Origin: Alcanivorax sp. S71-1-4
Lineage (GTDB): Bacteria > Pseudomonadota > Gammaproteobacteria > Pseudomonadales > Alcanivoracaceae
Direction of reading: 5' to 3'
Assembly: GCF_009846755.1 (NCBI RefSeq)
Contig: NZ_AQOR01000011.1
Span: 49,041-113,040 of the forward strand
Length of the DNA: 64,000 nt
The notes beneath the pieces are model-generated. The model was not told where the DNA came from. It made no database searches and saw only the letters and a program-made list of their open reading frames with translations. Both the position numbers and the translations under genes were made by a program. Of this stretch, positions 38,385 through 46,307 are shown one piece after another; positions within the stretch are counted from its first letter, which is position 1, and each line of letters starts with the position of its first letter.

Positions 38385-39118
38385 GCAGGCAGATCGTACT
38401 GGATACGGAGACCACCGGCCTGGAGCCGTCGGAAGGGCACCGGGTGATTGAGATCGGGTGCGTCGAGATGGTCGGTCGCCGGCTCACCGGCAACAACCTG
38501 CACCTGTACCTGAACCCGGAGCGGGACATTGACGAGGGCGCCCTGCAGGTGCACGGCATCACCCGCGAATTCCTGGCCGACAAGCCGGTGTTCAGCGCCG
38601 TGGCGGAGGATTTTCTGCGGTTTATCGACGGGGCGGAACTGGTGATCCACAACGCCGCCTTCGATGTCGGCTTCCTGAATCACGAACTGCGGCGGCTGGG
38701 ACAGAGCAAACCGATCGAGCAGCGCTGCAAGATCCTCGACACGCTGCAGCTCGCGCGCGCCAAGCACCCGGGACAGAAGAACAATCTGGACGCCTTGTGC
38801 CGCCGCTACGGCATCGACAACTTCAACCGTGAGCTGCACGGCGCGTTGCTGGATGCCCAGATTCTGGCCGAAGTCTATCTGATCATGACCGGCGGCCAGG
38901 CGCGTCTCTCGCTGGGTGGCCAGGACAGCAACAGCAGCGGGGAGGCCAGCGCCGAGCCGGTGCGGCGGCTGGCGGCGGCTCGTCCGGCACTGAAGGTGAT
39001 TCGCGCCAGCGGCGAGGAACTGGCGGCACATGAGGCGAAGCTCGGTGGCATCGCCAAGGCGTCGGAGCAGGGCGCACTGTGGCTGCAACTGGAGCAGGGC
39101 GGTGCGACCGAACACTGA
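38381..39118 (+). CDS. dnaQ: DNA polymerase III epsilon subunit (proofreading exonuclease)
   Basis: 3'-5' exonuclease of the replicative polymerase core, 245 aa. The exonuclease motifs are in order: Exo[10 protein letters not shown] (residues 6-14), Exo[16 protein letters not shown], and Exo[19 protein letters not shown] with the preceding H of the DEDDh type. A linker and a C-terminal region that binds the alpha subunit follow. It is translated in coupling with rnhA. The 295 bp after it hold no gene, only an AT-rich patch near 39140-39185 that might contain the fimL promoter. Confidence 0.97.
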   Translation: MSRQIVLDTETTGLEPSEGHRVIEIGCVEMVGRRLTGNNLHLYLNPERDIDEGALQVHGITREFLADKPVFSAVAEDFLRFIDGAELVIHNAAFDVGFLNHELRRLGQSKPIEQRCKILDTLQLARAKHPGQKNNLDALCRRYGIDNFNRELHGALLDAQILAEVYLIMTGGQARLSLGGQDSNSSGEASAEPVRRLAAARPALKVIRASGEELAAHEAKLGGIAKASEQGALWLQLEQGGATEH

Positions 39119-39413
39119 TTCGGCGCTGTGTCATGGTTAACAAAATATCGTCAATTCAGTTGTTTAGGGTATAAAGTTGACGCATTGTTGAGGCGCGCGC
39201 GTGGTCGGGGACGGCCTCACAACGATTCTGCTACGGTTGTCGCGTGCCAGAGCAGGTAAGGTTTTCGTTGCAGTGTTCTGAGCGTAGCCGGCAGGCTGCG
39301 GGGTAGACGGCAGGGCCCGCCAGGGCCGGCCGCCGGTTGGGGGATGCGATCCGGGGCGACAGGCACCGGCGCAGCATGACCGGCCATAACAAACAAAGGT
39401 GTGTGGAGAGTCC

Positions 39414-41105
39414 ATGGTCGCCATTACCAATACCACCTCTCTGACGTTCCTCAAGGACGAGCTCGACGCGACGCTCAGCCAGGCCGAGAGCGCGCTGGAA
39501 GTGTTCTCCGAGGATACGTCCCGCAGCGGCGAGCTGAAGGTGTGTGCCGAGGCGTTTCATCAGGTGCGCGGCATCTGCCAGATGCTGGAGTTGCCGGCGG
39601 CGGCGCTGATGGCCGAGGAAATGGAACTGGTGGCCGAGGCCATTGGTCGCAGCGTCACGCCCGAGCGGATGGTCGGCACGCTCGGCAATGCGATCGTGTT
39701 GCTGGGCCGCTATCTCGAATACGTGCAACTCAAGAATGCCGCCATGCCGGAACTGCTGGTCGGCGGTATCAATGAACTGCGACGCTCGGCGGGCAAGCCG
39801 CTGATCGCCGAAAGCCATTTTTTCCGCGTCGATGTCACCCGTGAACGCCAGCCGCCGGCCGCGCCGGCCAGCACCTCCCGTGCTGACGTGGCGCGTCTGT
39901 GCCGACGTATGCGGCACATGTACCAGGTGGGGCTGCTCGGGGTGCTGCGCGGTGAGAGCCGTACCAGCCTGAAGCTGGTCAGCCGCGCCCTGGCGCGCAT
40001 CGACCGGCTGTGTGGCGATGCGCCGATGGGCCGCCTCTGGTGGGTGGCCCGCGCGGCGGTGGAGGCCCTGCTTGCGGATGAAATGCGCCTGACCCCGGCA
40101 CGCAAGCAACTGCTCTCGCAGTTCGACCGGCAGCTCAAGCGGCTGGTTTACGAAGGGGAGCGGGCGCTGGAAAGCGACGCGCCTCTGCTGCTGGTAAAAG
40201 AGTGCGTTTACCTGGTGTCGCTGGCTACCCAGGACCAGGGGCTGATCGGTGAAGTGAAACGTGCTTTCTCGGTGCGGCCGCGCTTCACGGACGGGGCCTT
40301 GCAGGAAGAGCTGTCGCTGATGAGCGGCGCCGGCGGCTCGGTCATCCGGACCGTGGCGACTGCGCTGAAAGAAGAACTGAACGACATCAAGTCGACGCTG
40401 GACATGGCGGCGCAGGGCGCGGCCGATACCGATTACGGCGACCTGGCGGATACGCTGGTGCGGCTGGCAGGCACCCTGGTGATGATCGGGCAGAGCCGTG
40501 AAGCCGCGCAGATTCGCGGTCGTGCCGAGCAGGTGCGGCAATGGCGCAATGGCGAAGTGGACCCGGAGGGCATGGATTTCCATGCGCTGGTGGATGACCT
40601 GCTGATGGTCGAGAATGCCGTCGCCACCCTGGAGCGGCGCTTCGCCCCTGCGGACGACATCAACCGTGAGGTGCGCAACACCCGTATTTCGCTGTACCAG
40701 CTCGACGAAGCCCGGATGACGGTCGTGGGTGAGTGCCGGGCGGGGATTTCCCTGACCAAACGCTCGCTGACGTCCTTTATCGACAGCCAGGGTGACCGCA
40801 TGCATCTGAGCAACGTGCCGTCCGTACTGGTGGGCGTGTCCGGCGGCCTGATGTTCCTGGAACTGGACCGCGCGCGGGCGATTCTGGAGGGCTGCCGTCA
40901 ATACATCGAGCAGTCCATGCTGACCGGCAGCGGGGCGCCCGTGCGTGAGCAGATGGAAACCCTTGCCGACGCCATCACGAGCATTGATTACTATCTGGAA
41001 AGTATGGAAGAACATAAGCCCATCGGTGACGCAGTACTGGAAGTGGCGGAGGAAAGCCTGGCCGAGCTGGGCTATCCGGTGATGCGCGCGCCGCAGCCTG
41101 CCTGA
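39414..41105 (+). CDS. fimL: FimL-like scaffold protein, homologue of the ChpA N-terminal region
   Basis: Large, mostly helical soluble protein, 563 aa. It resembles FimL of P. aeruginosa (about 556 aa) and the N-terminal part of the ChpA kinase, with degenerate Hpt-like helical bundles lacking a phosphorylatable His (AFHQVRGICQMLELPAAALMAEEMELV is the first bundle). In Pseudomonas FimL links type IV pilus sensing to cyclic AMP. The start is ATG 39414 with GGAGAG 3 bp upstream. The assignment is strengthened by context: nudC follows directly, as in P. aeruginosa. No pilus gene is present in the window. Confidence 0.85.
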   Translation: MVAITNTTSLTFLKDELDATLSQAESALEVFSEDTSRSGELKVCAEAFHQVRGICQMLELPAAALMAEEMELVAEAIGRSVTPERMVGTLGNAIVLLGRYLEYVQLKNAAMPELLVGGINELRRSAGKPLIAESHFFRVDVTRERQPPAAPASTSRADVARLCRRMRHMYQVGLLGVLRGESRTSLKLVSRALARIDRLCGDAPMGRLWWVARAAVEALLADEMRLTPARKQLLSQFDRQLKRLVYEGERALESDAPLLLVKECVYLVSLATQDQGLIGEVKRAFSVRPRFTDGALQEELSLMSGAGGSVIRTVATALKEELNDIKSTLDMAAQGAADTDYGDLADTLVRLAGTLVMIGQSREAAQIRGRAEQVRQWRNGEVDPEGMDFHALVDDLLMVENAVATLERRFAPADDINREVRNTRISLYQLDEARMTVVGECRAGISLTKRSLTSFIDSQGDRMHLSNVPSVLVGVSGGLMFLELDRARAILEGCRQYIEQSMLTGSGAPVREQMETLADAITSIDYYLESMEEHKPIGDAVLEVAEESLAELGYPVMRAPQPA

Positions 41106-41132
41106 GTGCCGATGGGGAAGTGAGGTTGATGC

Positions 41133-41978
41133 GTGCACAGTGATCTGGAATTTCTGGCCAGCATGCCGGCGGCCCTGAGCGGCCGTGCGCTGTGGTTTGT
41201 GTTTCACCAGGGCAAGGTGATGGTCAGCGAAGACCCGGCGATGCCGTTGCTGCCGGAGGGTGATTCGGTCGAGGCCATCGGCCTGCCGGGGGCCGAACCG
41301 CTGTATCTGGGCCGGTTGCGACAGCAGGACTGTTTTGCCGTGCCCCTGGACGATGCCGCACAGGTGCCGCCCGGTTTCTATCTGTCTGAATTGCGCCGGC
41401 TGCTGGGCGAGCTGGACGAACTGACCTTCGCCATGGCCGGCCGTGCCTCCCAGGTGGCCACCTGGTACTGCAACCACCAGTTCTGCTCCCGCTGCGGCAC
41501 GCCCGCCGAAAGCCACCGGCATGACCGGGCCATGGCATGTCCGAACTGTGGCTACACCCAGTATCCGCGCATCTCGCCCTGCGTGATCGCGCTGGTGACG
41601 CGCGGCGATGAGGTGCTGCTGGCGCGTGCCGCGCGGTTCCCGGCGCGGTTTTTCAGTTGCCTGGCCGGCTTTATCGAGGCGGGCGAGAGCGCCGAGCAGG
41701 CGGTTCACCGGGAAGTGTTCGAAGAGACCGGGCTCAAGCTCGGCACATTGCACTACTACGCCAGCCAGTCCTGGCCGTTCCCCCACGCGCTGATGCTCGG
41801 CTTCCACGCCGATTATGCGGAAGGGGACATTAACGTGGACGGAGAAGAGATCGTCGAGGCGCACTGGTGGCACTACAGTGACCTGCCGCCGATTCCGCCC
41901 ACCGGCAGCATTGCGCGGGCATTGATCGAGGACTGGGTCCAGCGCCGCAAGGCCCTGGCGGAAGGGGGGAATGCATGA
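41133..41978 (+). CDS. nudC: NAD(H) pyrophosphatase / NAD-capped RNA decapping hydrolase NudC
   Basis: Nudix hydrolase that splits NADH and NAD-capped RNA, 281 aa. A zinc ribbon (CNHQFCSRCG ... CPNCGYTQYPR, four Cys) precedes the Nudix box GFIEAGESAEQAVHREVFEETGL, with the Q-Y-P-R/S-Q-P-W-P-F-P-H motif (SQSWPFPHALMLGF) that defines the NudC subfamily. The start is GTG 41133, the first start before the conserved N-terminal domain. It overlaps the next gene by 4 bp. Confidence 0.95.
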   Translation: MHSDLEFLASMPAALSGRALWFVFHQGKVMVSEDPAMPLLPEGDSVEAIGLPGAEPLYLGRLRQQDCFAVPLDDAAQVPPGFYLSELRRLLGELDELTFAMAGRASQVATWYCNHQFCSRCGTPAESHRHDRAMACPNCGYTQYPRISPCVIALVTRGDEVLLARAARFPARFFSCLAGFIEAGESAEQAVHREVFEETGLKLGTLHYYASQSWPFPHALMLGFHADYAEGDINVDGEEIVEAHWWHYSDLPPIPPTGSIARALIEDWVQRRKALAEGGNA

Positions 41979-42607
41979 ATTTCAGTGGCGTGCCGATCGT
42001 GCTGATCGGCCTGAGTCTGGTGCTGATCGGCCTGGGCGCCTGGGTGCTGCTGCGTCAGCAATGGTTGCTGCAATGGCTCAAGGGCAGTGCCGGGCTGCTG
42101 CTGGTCGGGCTGGCCGTGTACAGCGCGCTGTATGCGATGAACCTGTACAGCTACAGCGAACTGAAGCCGGAAACGCCGGTGGCGACCATCAGCTTTCGCG
42201 AGCTGAGCCCCCAGAATTTTGTGGCCACGGTGGCGTTGCCGGACGGGCAGAGCCATGATTACGCCCTGCGCGGTGATCTCTGGCAGCTCGACGTGCGGGT
42301 GGTGTCCTGGAAGGGACTGTTCGCCCTGTTCGGTGCCCGGCCGGGTTATCAGCTGGGCAGCATTCAGGGGCGCTACCTGGCGCTGGAGCATGAGCGGTCC
42401 CGCGAACGGACCCGGCACAGTATCCACCGTGCCCCCGTGGTGTTTGATATCCATGACGGCGAAGGCAGCCTGCTGCTGAATACGTCGGTCATGAGCGTGG
42501 CCTACCTGCCGATGGCAGATGGTGCTATTTTCCAGGTCGTTCCGTCGGCGGGCCAACTGGAAGGCCGGCCGCTGAACGGGGTCGCCGAGGCGGCGATGCT
42601 GGAGTGA
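41975..42607 (+). CDS. Conserved membrane-anchored protein of unknown function
   Basis: 210 aa with two hydrophobic N-terminal segments (about residues 6-26 and 38-55: IVLIGLSLVLIGLGAWVLL, GLLLVGLAVYSALYAMNLY), followed by a soluble domain rich in beta strands. The same gene follows nudC in pseudomonads, where it is sometimes labelled as a possible multidrug efflux protein, but nothing here supports that. Its start overlaps the nudC stop by 4 bp, so it is probably co-translated with nudC. Function unknown. Confidence 0.8.
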   Translation: MNFSGVPIVLIGLSLVLIGLGAWVLLRQQWLLQWLKGSAGLLLVGLAVYSALYAMNLYSYSELKPETPVATISFRELSPQNFVATVALPDGQSHDYALRGDLWQLDVRVVSWKGLFALFGARPGYQLGSIQGRYLALEHERSRERTRHSIHRAPVVFDIHDGEGSLLLNTSVMSVAYLPMADGAIFQVVPSAGQLEGRPLNGVAEAAMLE

Positions 42608-42654
42608 ATTCCCCGCGTGGGCGGGGCAGGCGTGAAACGAGTCAGGAGCAGTGA

Positions 42655-43719
42655 GTGATAGCGTTTTTGAGTGAATACGGGTTGTTTCTCGCCAAGGTCG
42701 CTACCCTCGTGGTAGCGATTCTGTTTGTGGTGGGCGGTATCGTGTCTACCGCGGCACGGCAGCGTGGACAGGGCGCTGACCAGCACGGTGACATCCGGGT
42801 GCGGCACCTGAACGAGGAGTTCAATGAGCTGCGCGACGGGATTCGTGAGGCGGTGCTGCCGGAAGGCGAGCGCAAGCAGGCGCGCAAGCAGCAGCGCAAA
42901 GAGGAGAAAGCCAGGGCCAAGGCGGACAAGAAGGCCAGCGCGGTGCCCGGCGGATCACCCAGCAAGCCACGGGTGTTCGTGCTCGACTTTGACGGCGATG
43001 TGCAGGCCAGTGGCGTCGATGCCTTGTCTCGGGAAATCAGTGCGTTGCTTCAGGTTGCTGATAAACAGGATGAAGTCATGGTGCGCCTGGAAAGCCCCGG
43101 CGGCCTGGTGCATTCCTACGGACTGGCTGCGTCCCAGCTCAAGCGCATCCGCAGCCAGGGCGTGCGCCTTACCGTGTGCGTGGACCGCGTTGCGGCCAGT
43201 GGCGGTTACATGATGGCCTGTATCGCCGACCGCATTGTCGCGGCGCCGTTTGCAGTGCTGGGTTCCATTGGTGTGGTGGCGCAAATCCCGAACTTCCATC
43301 GCCTGTTGCGCAAGAACGACATCGACGTCGAGCTGATGACCGCCGGCGAATACAAGCGCACCCTGACCATGTTTGGCGAGAACACCGAACATGGCCGGCA
43401 GAAATTCCAGGAAGAACTGGAAGACACCCACGTCCTGTTCAAGGATTTCGTGCGCGAGCACCGGCGCGGGCTGGACATCGACAAGGTGGCGACCGGTGAA
43501 CACTGGTTCGGCAGCCGGGCGAAGGAGCTGGGGCTGGTGGACGACATCCAGACCAGTGATGAATACCTGCTCGGGCGCTGTCGCGATGCGGAGGTCTATG
43601 AGGTGACCTGGCACACCCGACAGAAGCTGGCCGAGCGCCTGGGCCTGTCGTTCGAGGCAGCGGTGATGCGCGTCACCGAGCGCTGGTTCCATCGTGGCGG
43701 GCAGCGCTGGTGGCAGTAA
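42655..43719 (+). CDS. sohB: SohB-type inner-membrane serine protease (S49 family)
   Basis: Signal-peptide-peptidase-like protease of the SppA/SohB family, 354 aa. An N-terminal membrane helix (LFLAKVATLVVAILFVVGGIV) and a charged Lys/Arg-rich linker precede the catalytic domain. The nucleophile is the Ser of VAASGGYMMACIADRI and the general base is the Lys of TAGEYKRTLTMFGE. The N-terminal SohB domain (LNEEFNELRDGIREAVL) identifies the SohB branch. The start is GTG 42655 with AGGAG 8 bp upstream. acuI follows 33 bp later. Confidence 0.94.
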   Translation: MIAFLSEYGLFLAKVATLVVAILFVVGGIVSTAARQRGQGADQHGDIRVRHLNEEFNELRDGIREAVLPEGERKQARKQQRKEEKARAKADKKASAVPGGSPSKPRVFVLDFDGDVQASGVDALSREISALLQVADKQDEVMVRLESPGGLVHSYGLAASQLKRIRSQGVRLTVCVDRVAASGGYMMACIADRIVAAPFAVLGSIGVVAQIPNFHRLLRKNDIDVELMTAGEYKRTLTMFGENTEHGRQKFQEELEDTHVLFKDFVREHRRGLDIDKVATGEHWFGSRAKELGLVDDIQTSDEYLLGRCRDAEVYEVTWHTRQKLAERLGLSFEAAVMRVTERWFHRGGQRWWQ

Positions 43720-43752
43720 GCCGGGTGTGGCCGTGAACCGAGGAGAGCACTG

Positions 43753-44748
43753 ATGACGGAAACCTTCAACGCGCTGCAGACGGTCGAGGAGGGTGACGGC
43801 TTCGCCACCCGTCTGGTGCAGCGCACGCTGGACGATCTGCCGCCCGGGGATGTACTGATCCGGGTGCAGTGGTCTTCGCTGAACTACAAGGATGCTCTGT
43901 CCGCCAGCGGTAACCGGGGCGTGACGCGGAGCTACCCGCACACCCCGGGCATTGATGCCGCCGGGGTCGTGGTCACCGACAGCAGTGACACCTTCGCCGA
44001 AGGCACGCCGGTACTGGTGACCGGCTATGACCTGGGCATGAACACCGCCGGTGGCTATGGCGAATACATCCGCGTCCCGGCCGGCTGGGTGCTGAAGTTG
44101 CCGGCCGGTCTGGATGCGCGGGTGGCCATGTTGCACGGCACCGCTGGCCTGACAGCCGGGCTGTGCGTGCAGGCGCTGCTGGATGCCGGTGTCACGCCGG
44201 CTGATGGTGAAGTGCTGGTGACGGGGGCAACCGGCGGTGTGGGCTCGTTTGCCGTGGCATTGCTGGCGCACCTGGGTTTCCAGGTGGTGGCGGGCAGCGG
44301 CAAGGCCGAGGCAGCGGACTGGCTGACCCAGCTTGGCGCCACGGCGCTGATCGACCGTGAGGCGATGCTGGCCGGTGCCGGCAAGCCGGTACTGAAACCG
44401 CGCTGGGCCGGGGCGGTGGATACGCTGGGTGGCGAACCGCTGGCCAACGCGGTGAAAGGGACGCGCTACGGTGGCGCGGTGGCCTGCTGTGGTCTGGCCG
44501 CGTCCACGGACCTGCCGCTGACCGTGTTCCCCTTTATCCTGCGCAATGTGCGCCTGCTCGGGGTGGACAGTGTGGAGCAGCCGTTGTCGGCGAAGGCAGC
44601 GGTGTGGGAGCGTCTGGCGACGGACTGGCGCATTCCGGTGCTGGAATCCCTGTGTGCAGCGGAAACCGACCTGGCCGGGCTGGTGCCCTGGTTTGGCACC
44701 ATTCTCCAGGGTGGAGTGCGTGGTCGCGTGCTGGTGAAGGTCGGCTGA
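43753..44748 (+). CDS. acuI: Acrylyl-CoA reductase AcuI/YhdH-type oxidoreductase
   Basis: NADPH-dependent medium-chain reductase that reduces acryloyl-CoA to propionyl-CoA, 331 aa. It has the zinc-free MDR fold: LNYKDALSASGNRGVTRSYPHTPGIDAAGVV at the N-terminal domain and the Rossmann motif VTGATGGVGSFAVALLAHLG. The C-terminal VEQPLSAKAAVWERLATDW is characteristic of YhdH/AcuI. In marine bacteria AcuI detoxifies acrylate from dimethylsulfoniopropionate, but no dmd or ddd genes are in the window. It is between sohB and zntB in a same-direction run. Confidence 0.9.
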   Translation: MTETFNALQTVEEGDGFATRLVQRTLDDLPPGDVLIRVQWSSLNYKDALSASGNRGVTRSYPHTPGIDAAGVVVTDSSDTFAEGTPVLVTGYDLGMNTAGGYGEYIRVPAGWVLKLPAGLDARVAMLHGTAGLTAGLCVQALLDAGVTPADGEVLVTGATGGVGSFAVALLAHLGFQVVAGSGKAEAADWLTQLGATALIDREAMLAGAGKPVLKPRWAGAVDTLGGEPLANAVKGTRYGGAVACCGLAASTDLPLTVFPFILRNVRLLGVDSVEQPLSAKAAVWERLATDWRIPVLESLCAAETDLAGLVPWFGTILQGGVRGRVLVKVG

Positions 44749-44774
44749 GAAGGCCAGAAGACGAGGAGGGCGCC

Positions 44775-45737
44775 ATGGAAGGACTTGTGCACGCCGTGTT
44801 GCTGGATGGCCAGGGGGGCGCCCGCCCGCTGAACTGGCAGGAAGTTTGTCAGTGGGAGCCGTCGCAGGGGCTGCTGTGGGTGCATCTGGACTACACCGTC
44901 GAGGCCTCGTCGGTCTGGTTGTATGAGCAGAAAGAAGTCCCGACCCTGGTGTCCGATGCCCTGCTGGCGCAGGAGACCCGGCCACGTGTGACCATGATGC
45001 AGGAAGGCCTGCTGGTCTACCTGCGTGGCGTCAACCTCAATCCCGGTGCAGAGCCGGAGGACATGATCGCGATTCGCCTGTGGGTAACGCCGGGCCGGGT
45101 GATCAGTACCCAGCGGCGGCAGTTGCTCGCGGTCAACAGCCTGCTCGCGCGGGCCGATCAGGGGGATGCGCCGGCCACCAGCTATGGCCTGCTGGTGGAA
45201 CTGATCGACGACCTGACCTGGAATATGGAAGACGTGGTGGATCAGGTGGAAGAGCAGGTCGGTGAATATGAAGAAGCCGCCATGGCGCGCCAGAGCCGTG
45301 CCATGTTGGGTGAGATGTCGCTGGTGCGGCGGCGGGTAACGGTATTGCGCCGCTTTCTGGCACCGCAGCGTGATGCGCTGGCCCGCCTGACGGACCCTGC
45401 CAGCCCGCTGTCAGACCGTGAGCGCGGCCAGTTGCGTGAAGTGGCGGACCGGCTGCAACGTCTGCTGGAAGATCTCGATGCCGCGCGGGAGCATGCGCTG
45501 ATTGCGCAGGAGGACCTCAGCAACCGTCTGGCAGATGCGCTGAATCAGCGCATGTATGTGCTGGCGATTGTCTCGATCATTTTCTTGCCGCTGGGGTTTC
45601 TGACCGGCCTGATGGGCGTCAACCTGGGAGGCATGCCAGGGGCTGAGTCGCATAACGGGTTCATGGCGTTCGCGACGGGGCTGCTGGTCATCGGGCTGGT
45701 GATGGCGGTGGTCCTCAAACGCTGGAAGTGGCTGTAG
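44775..45737 (+). CDS. zntB: ZntB-like zinc transporter (CorA/MIT superfamily)
   Basis: Membrane protein of 320 aa with a large cytosolic alpha/beta funnel domain, a long coiled helix (residues about 150-250) and two C-terminal membrane helices (YVLAIVSIIFLPLGFLTGLMG and MAFATGLLVIGLVMAVVL). The loop between them reads GVN followed by LGGMPG instead of the GMN of magnesium channels; this is the ZntB form. The start is ATG 44775 with GAGGAGG upstream; the longer open frame belongs to the preceding gene's 3' end region. It ends at a strong terminator. Confidence 0.88.
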   Translation: MEGLVHAVLLDGQGGARPLNWQEVCQWEPSQGLLWVHLDYTVEASSVWLYEQKEVPTLVSDALLAQETRPRVTMMQEGLLVYLRGVNLNPGAEPEDMIAIRLWVTPGRVISTQRRQLLAVNSLLARADQGDAPATSYGLLVELIDDLTWNMEDVVDQVEEQVGEYEEAAMARQSRAMLGEMSLVRRRVTVLRRFLAPQRDALARLTDPASPLSDRERGQLREVADRLQRLLEDLDAAREHALIAQEDLSNRLADALNQRMYVLAIVSIIFLPLGFLTGLMGVNLGGMPGAESHNGFMAFATGLLVIGLVMAVVLKRWKWL

Positions 45738-45766
45738 CTGTCGACCCAGACCTGATTTCCCGGGCA

Positions 45767-45800
45767 ATAAAAAACCGCGCATTTGCGCGGTTTTTTATTG
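45767..45800. terminator. Bidirectional terminator between zntB and the DUF934-cysI unit
   Basis: AAAACCGCGC and GCGCGGTTTT flank an ATTT loop, with A and T runs outside, 30 bp after zntB and just before the leftward DUF934 stop. Confidence 0.9.
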
Positions 45801-45809
45801 CAGGCGGTG

Positions 45810-46307
45810 TCAGCGGCGACGGTAGATCGGGCGCGGGTCGTTCACATCGCCCTGATAGGTGACGGAGAAATCCTTCAGGCCGTTGAGCGCATCTTCAATG
45901 TCGCGGTCCGCACGAATCTGGAAGGCATTGAAGCCGACGCGGTGCATGTAGAACAGCTGATCGCGCAGCACATCGCCCACTGCGCGGACTTCACCTGTGT
46001 ACTGGTAGCGGGTGCGCAGCTCGCGTGCGTAGGAATAGCCGCGACCATCCTTGAAAGCCGGGAAATCGATGGCCACCAGCGGCAGGCGATCCAGGTCGGC
46101 TGCGATTTCGGAGGGCTCCTCGCCTGGCTCCAGGCACACGGCGGTGCGACCCGCCCGTGCGGCGATGGCATCGCGCTGCGCCTGCCACACCGGCAGCGGC
46201 ACGATCAGGTCGCCTTCGGCCGGCAGGCCTTGCTGTTCAATCTGTTCGGCAGTCAGGCGCTGCCAGGAATCATCGACGATGGTACCGTCTTTAATGATGG
46301 CTGGCAT
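45810..46307 (-). CDS. DUF934 protein encoded with sulfite reductase
   Basis: 165 aa cytosolic protein of the DUF934/COG3749 family, invariably found next to cysI-type reductases. Conserved blocks are AIDFPAFKDGRGYSYARELR and RAVGDVLRDQLFYMHRVGFNAFQ, which suggest an unclassified electron-transfer or assembly partner of the reductase. No cofactor motif is visible. Its ATG overlaps the end of the reductase gene by 17 bp, so the two are translationally linked. Confidence 0.9.
   Translation of the reverse strand: MPAIIKDGTIVDDSWQRLTAEQIEQQGLPAEGDLIVPLPVWQAQRDAIAARAGRTAVCLEPGEEPSEIAADLDRLPLVAIDFPAFKDGRGYSYARELRTRYQYTGEVRAVGDVLRDQLFYMHRVGFNAFQIRADRDIEDALNGLKDFSVTYQGDVNDPRPIYRRR

Noticed and set aside
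39231..41873. 880-codon open frame on the minus strand opposite fimL and nudC
   Set aside because: It is rich in His/Gln/Arg and spans two well-supported genes in antisense. No ribosome site or motif is seen.
42955..44985. 676-codon minus-strand open frame opposite sohB and acuI
   Set aside because: It has shadow composition and covers two clear enzymes with intact catalytic motifs on the other strand.
44775..45737. CorA magnesium channel
   Set aside because: The pore loop is GVN with LGGMPG, not the GMN of CorA, which fits ZntB better.
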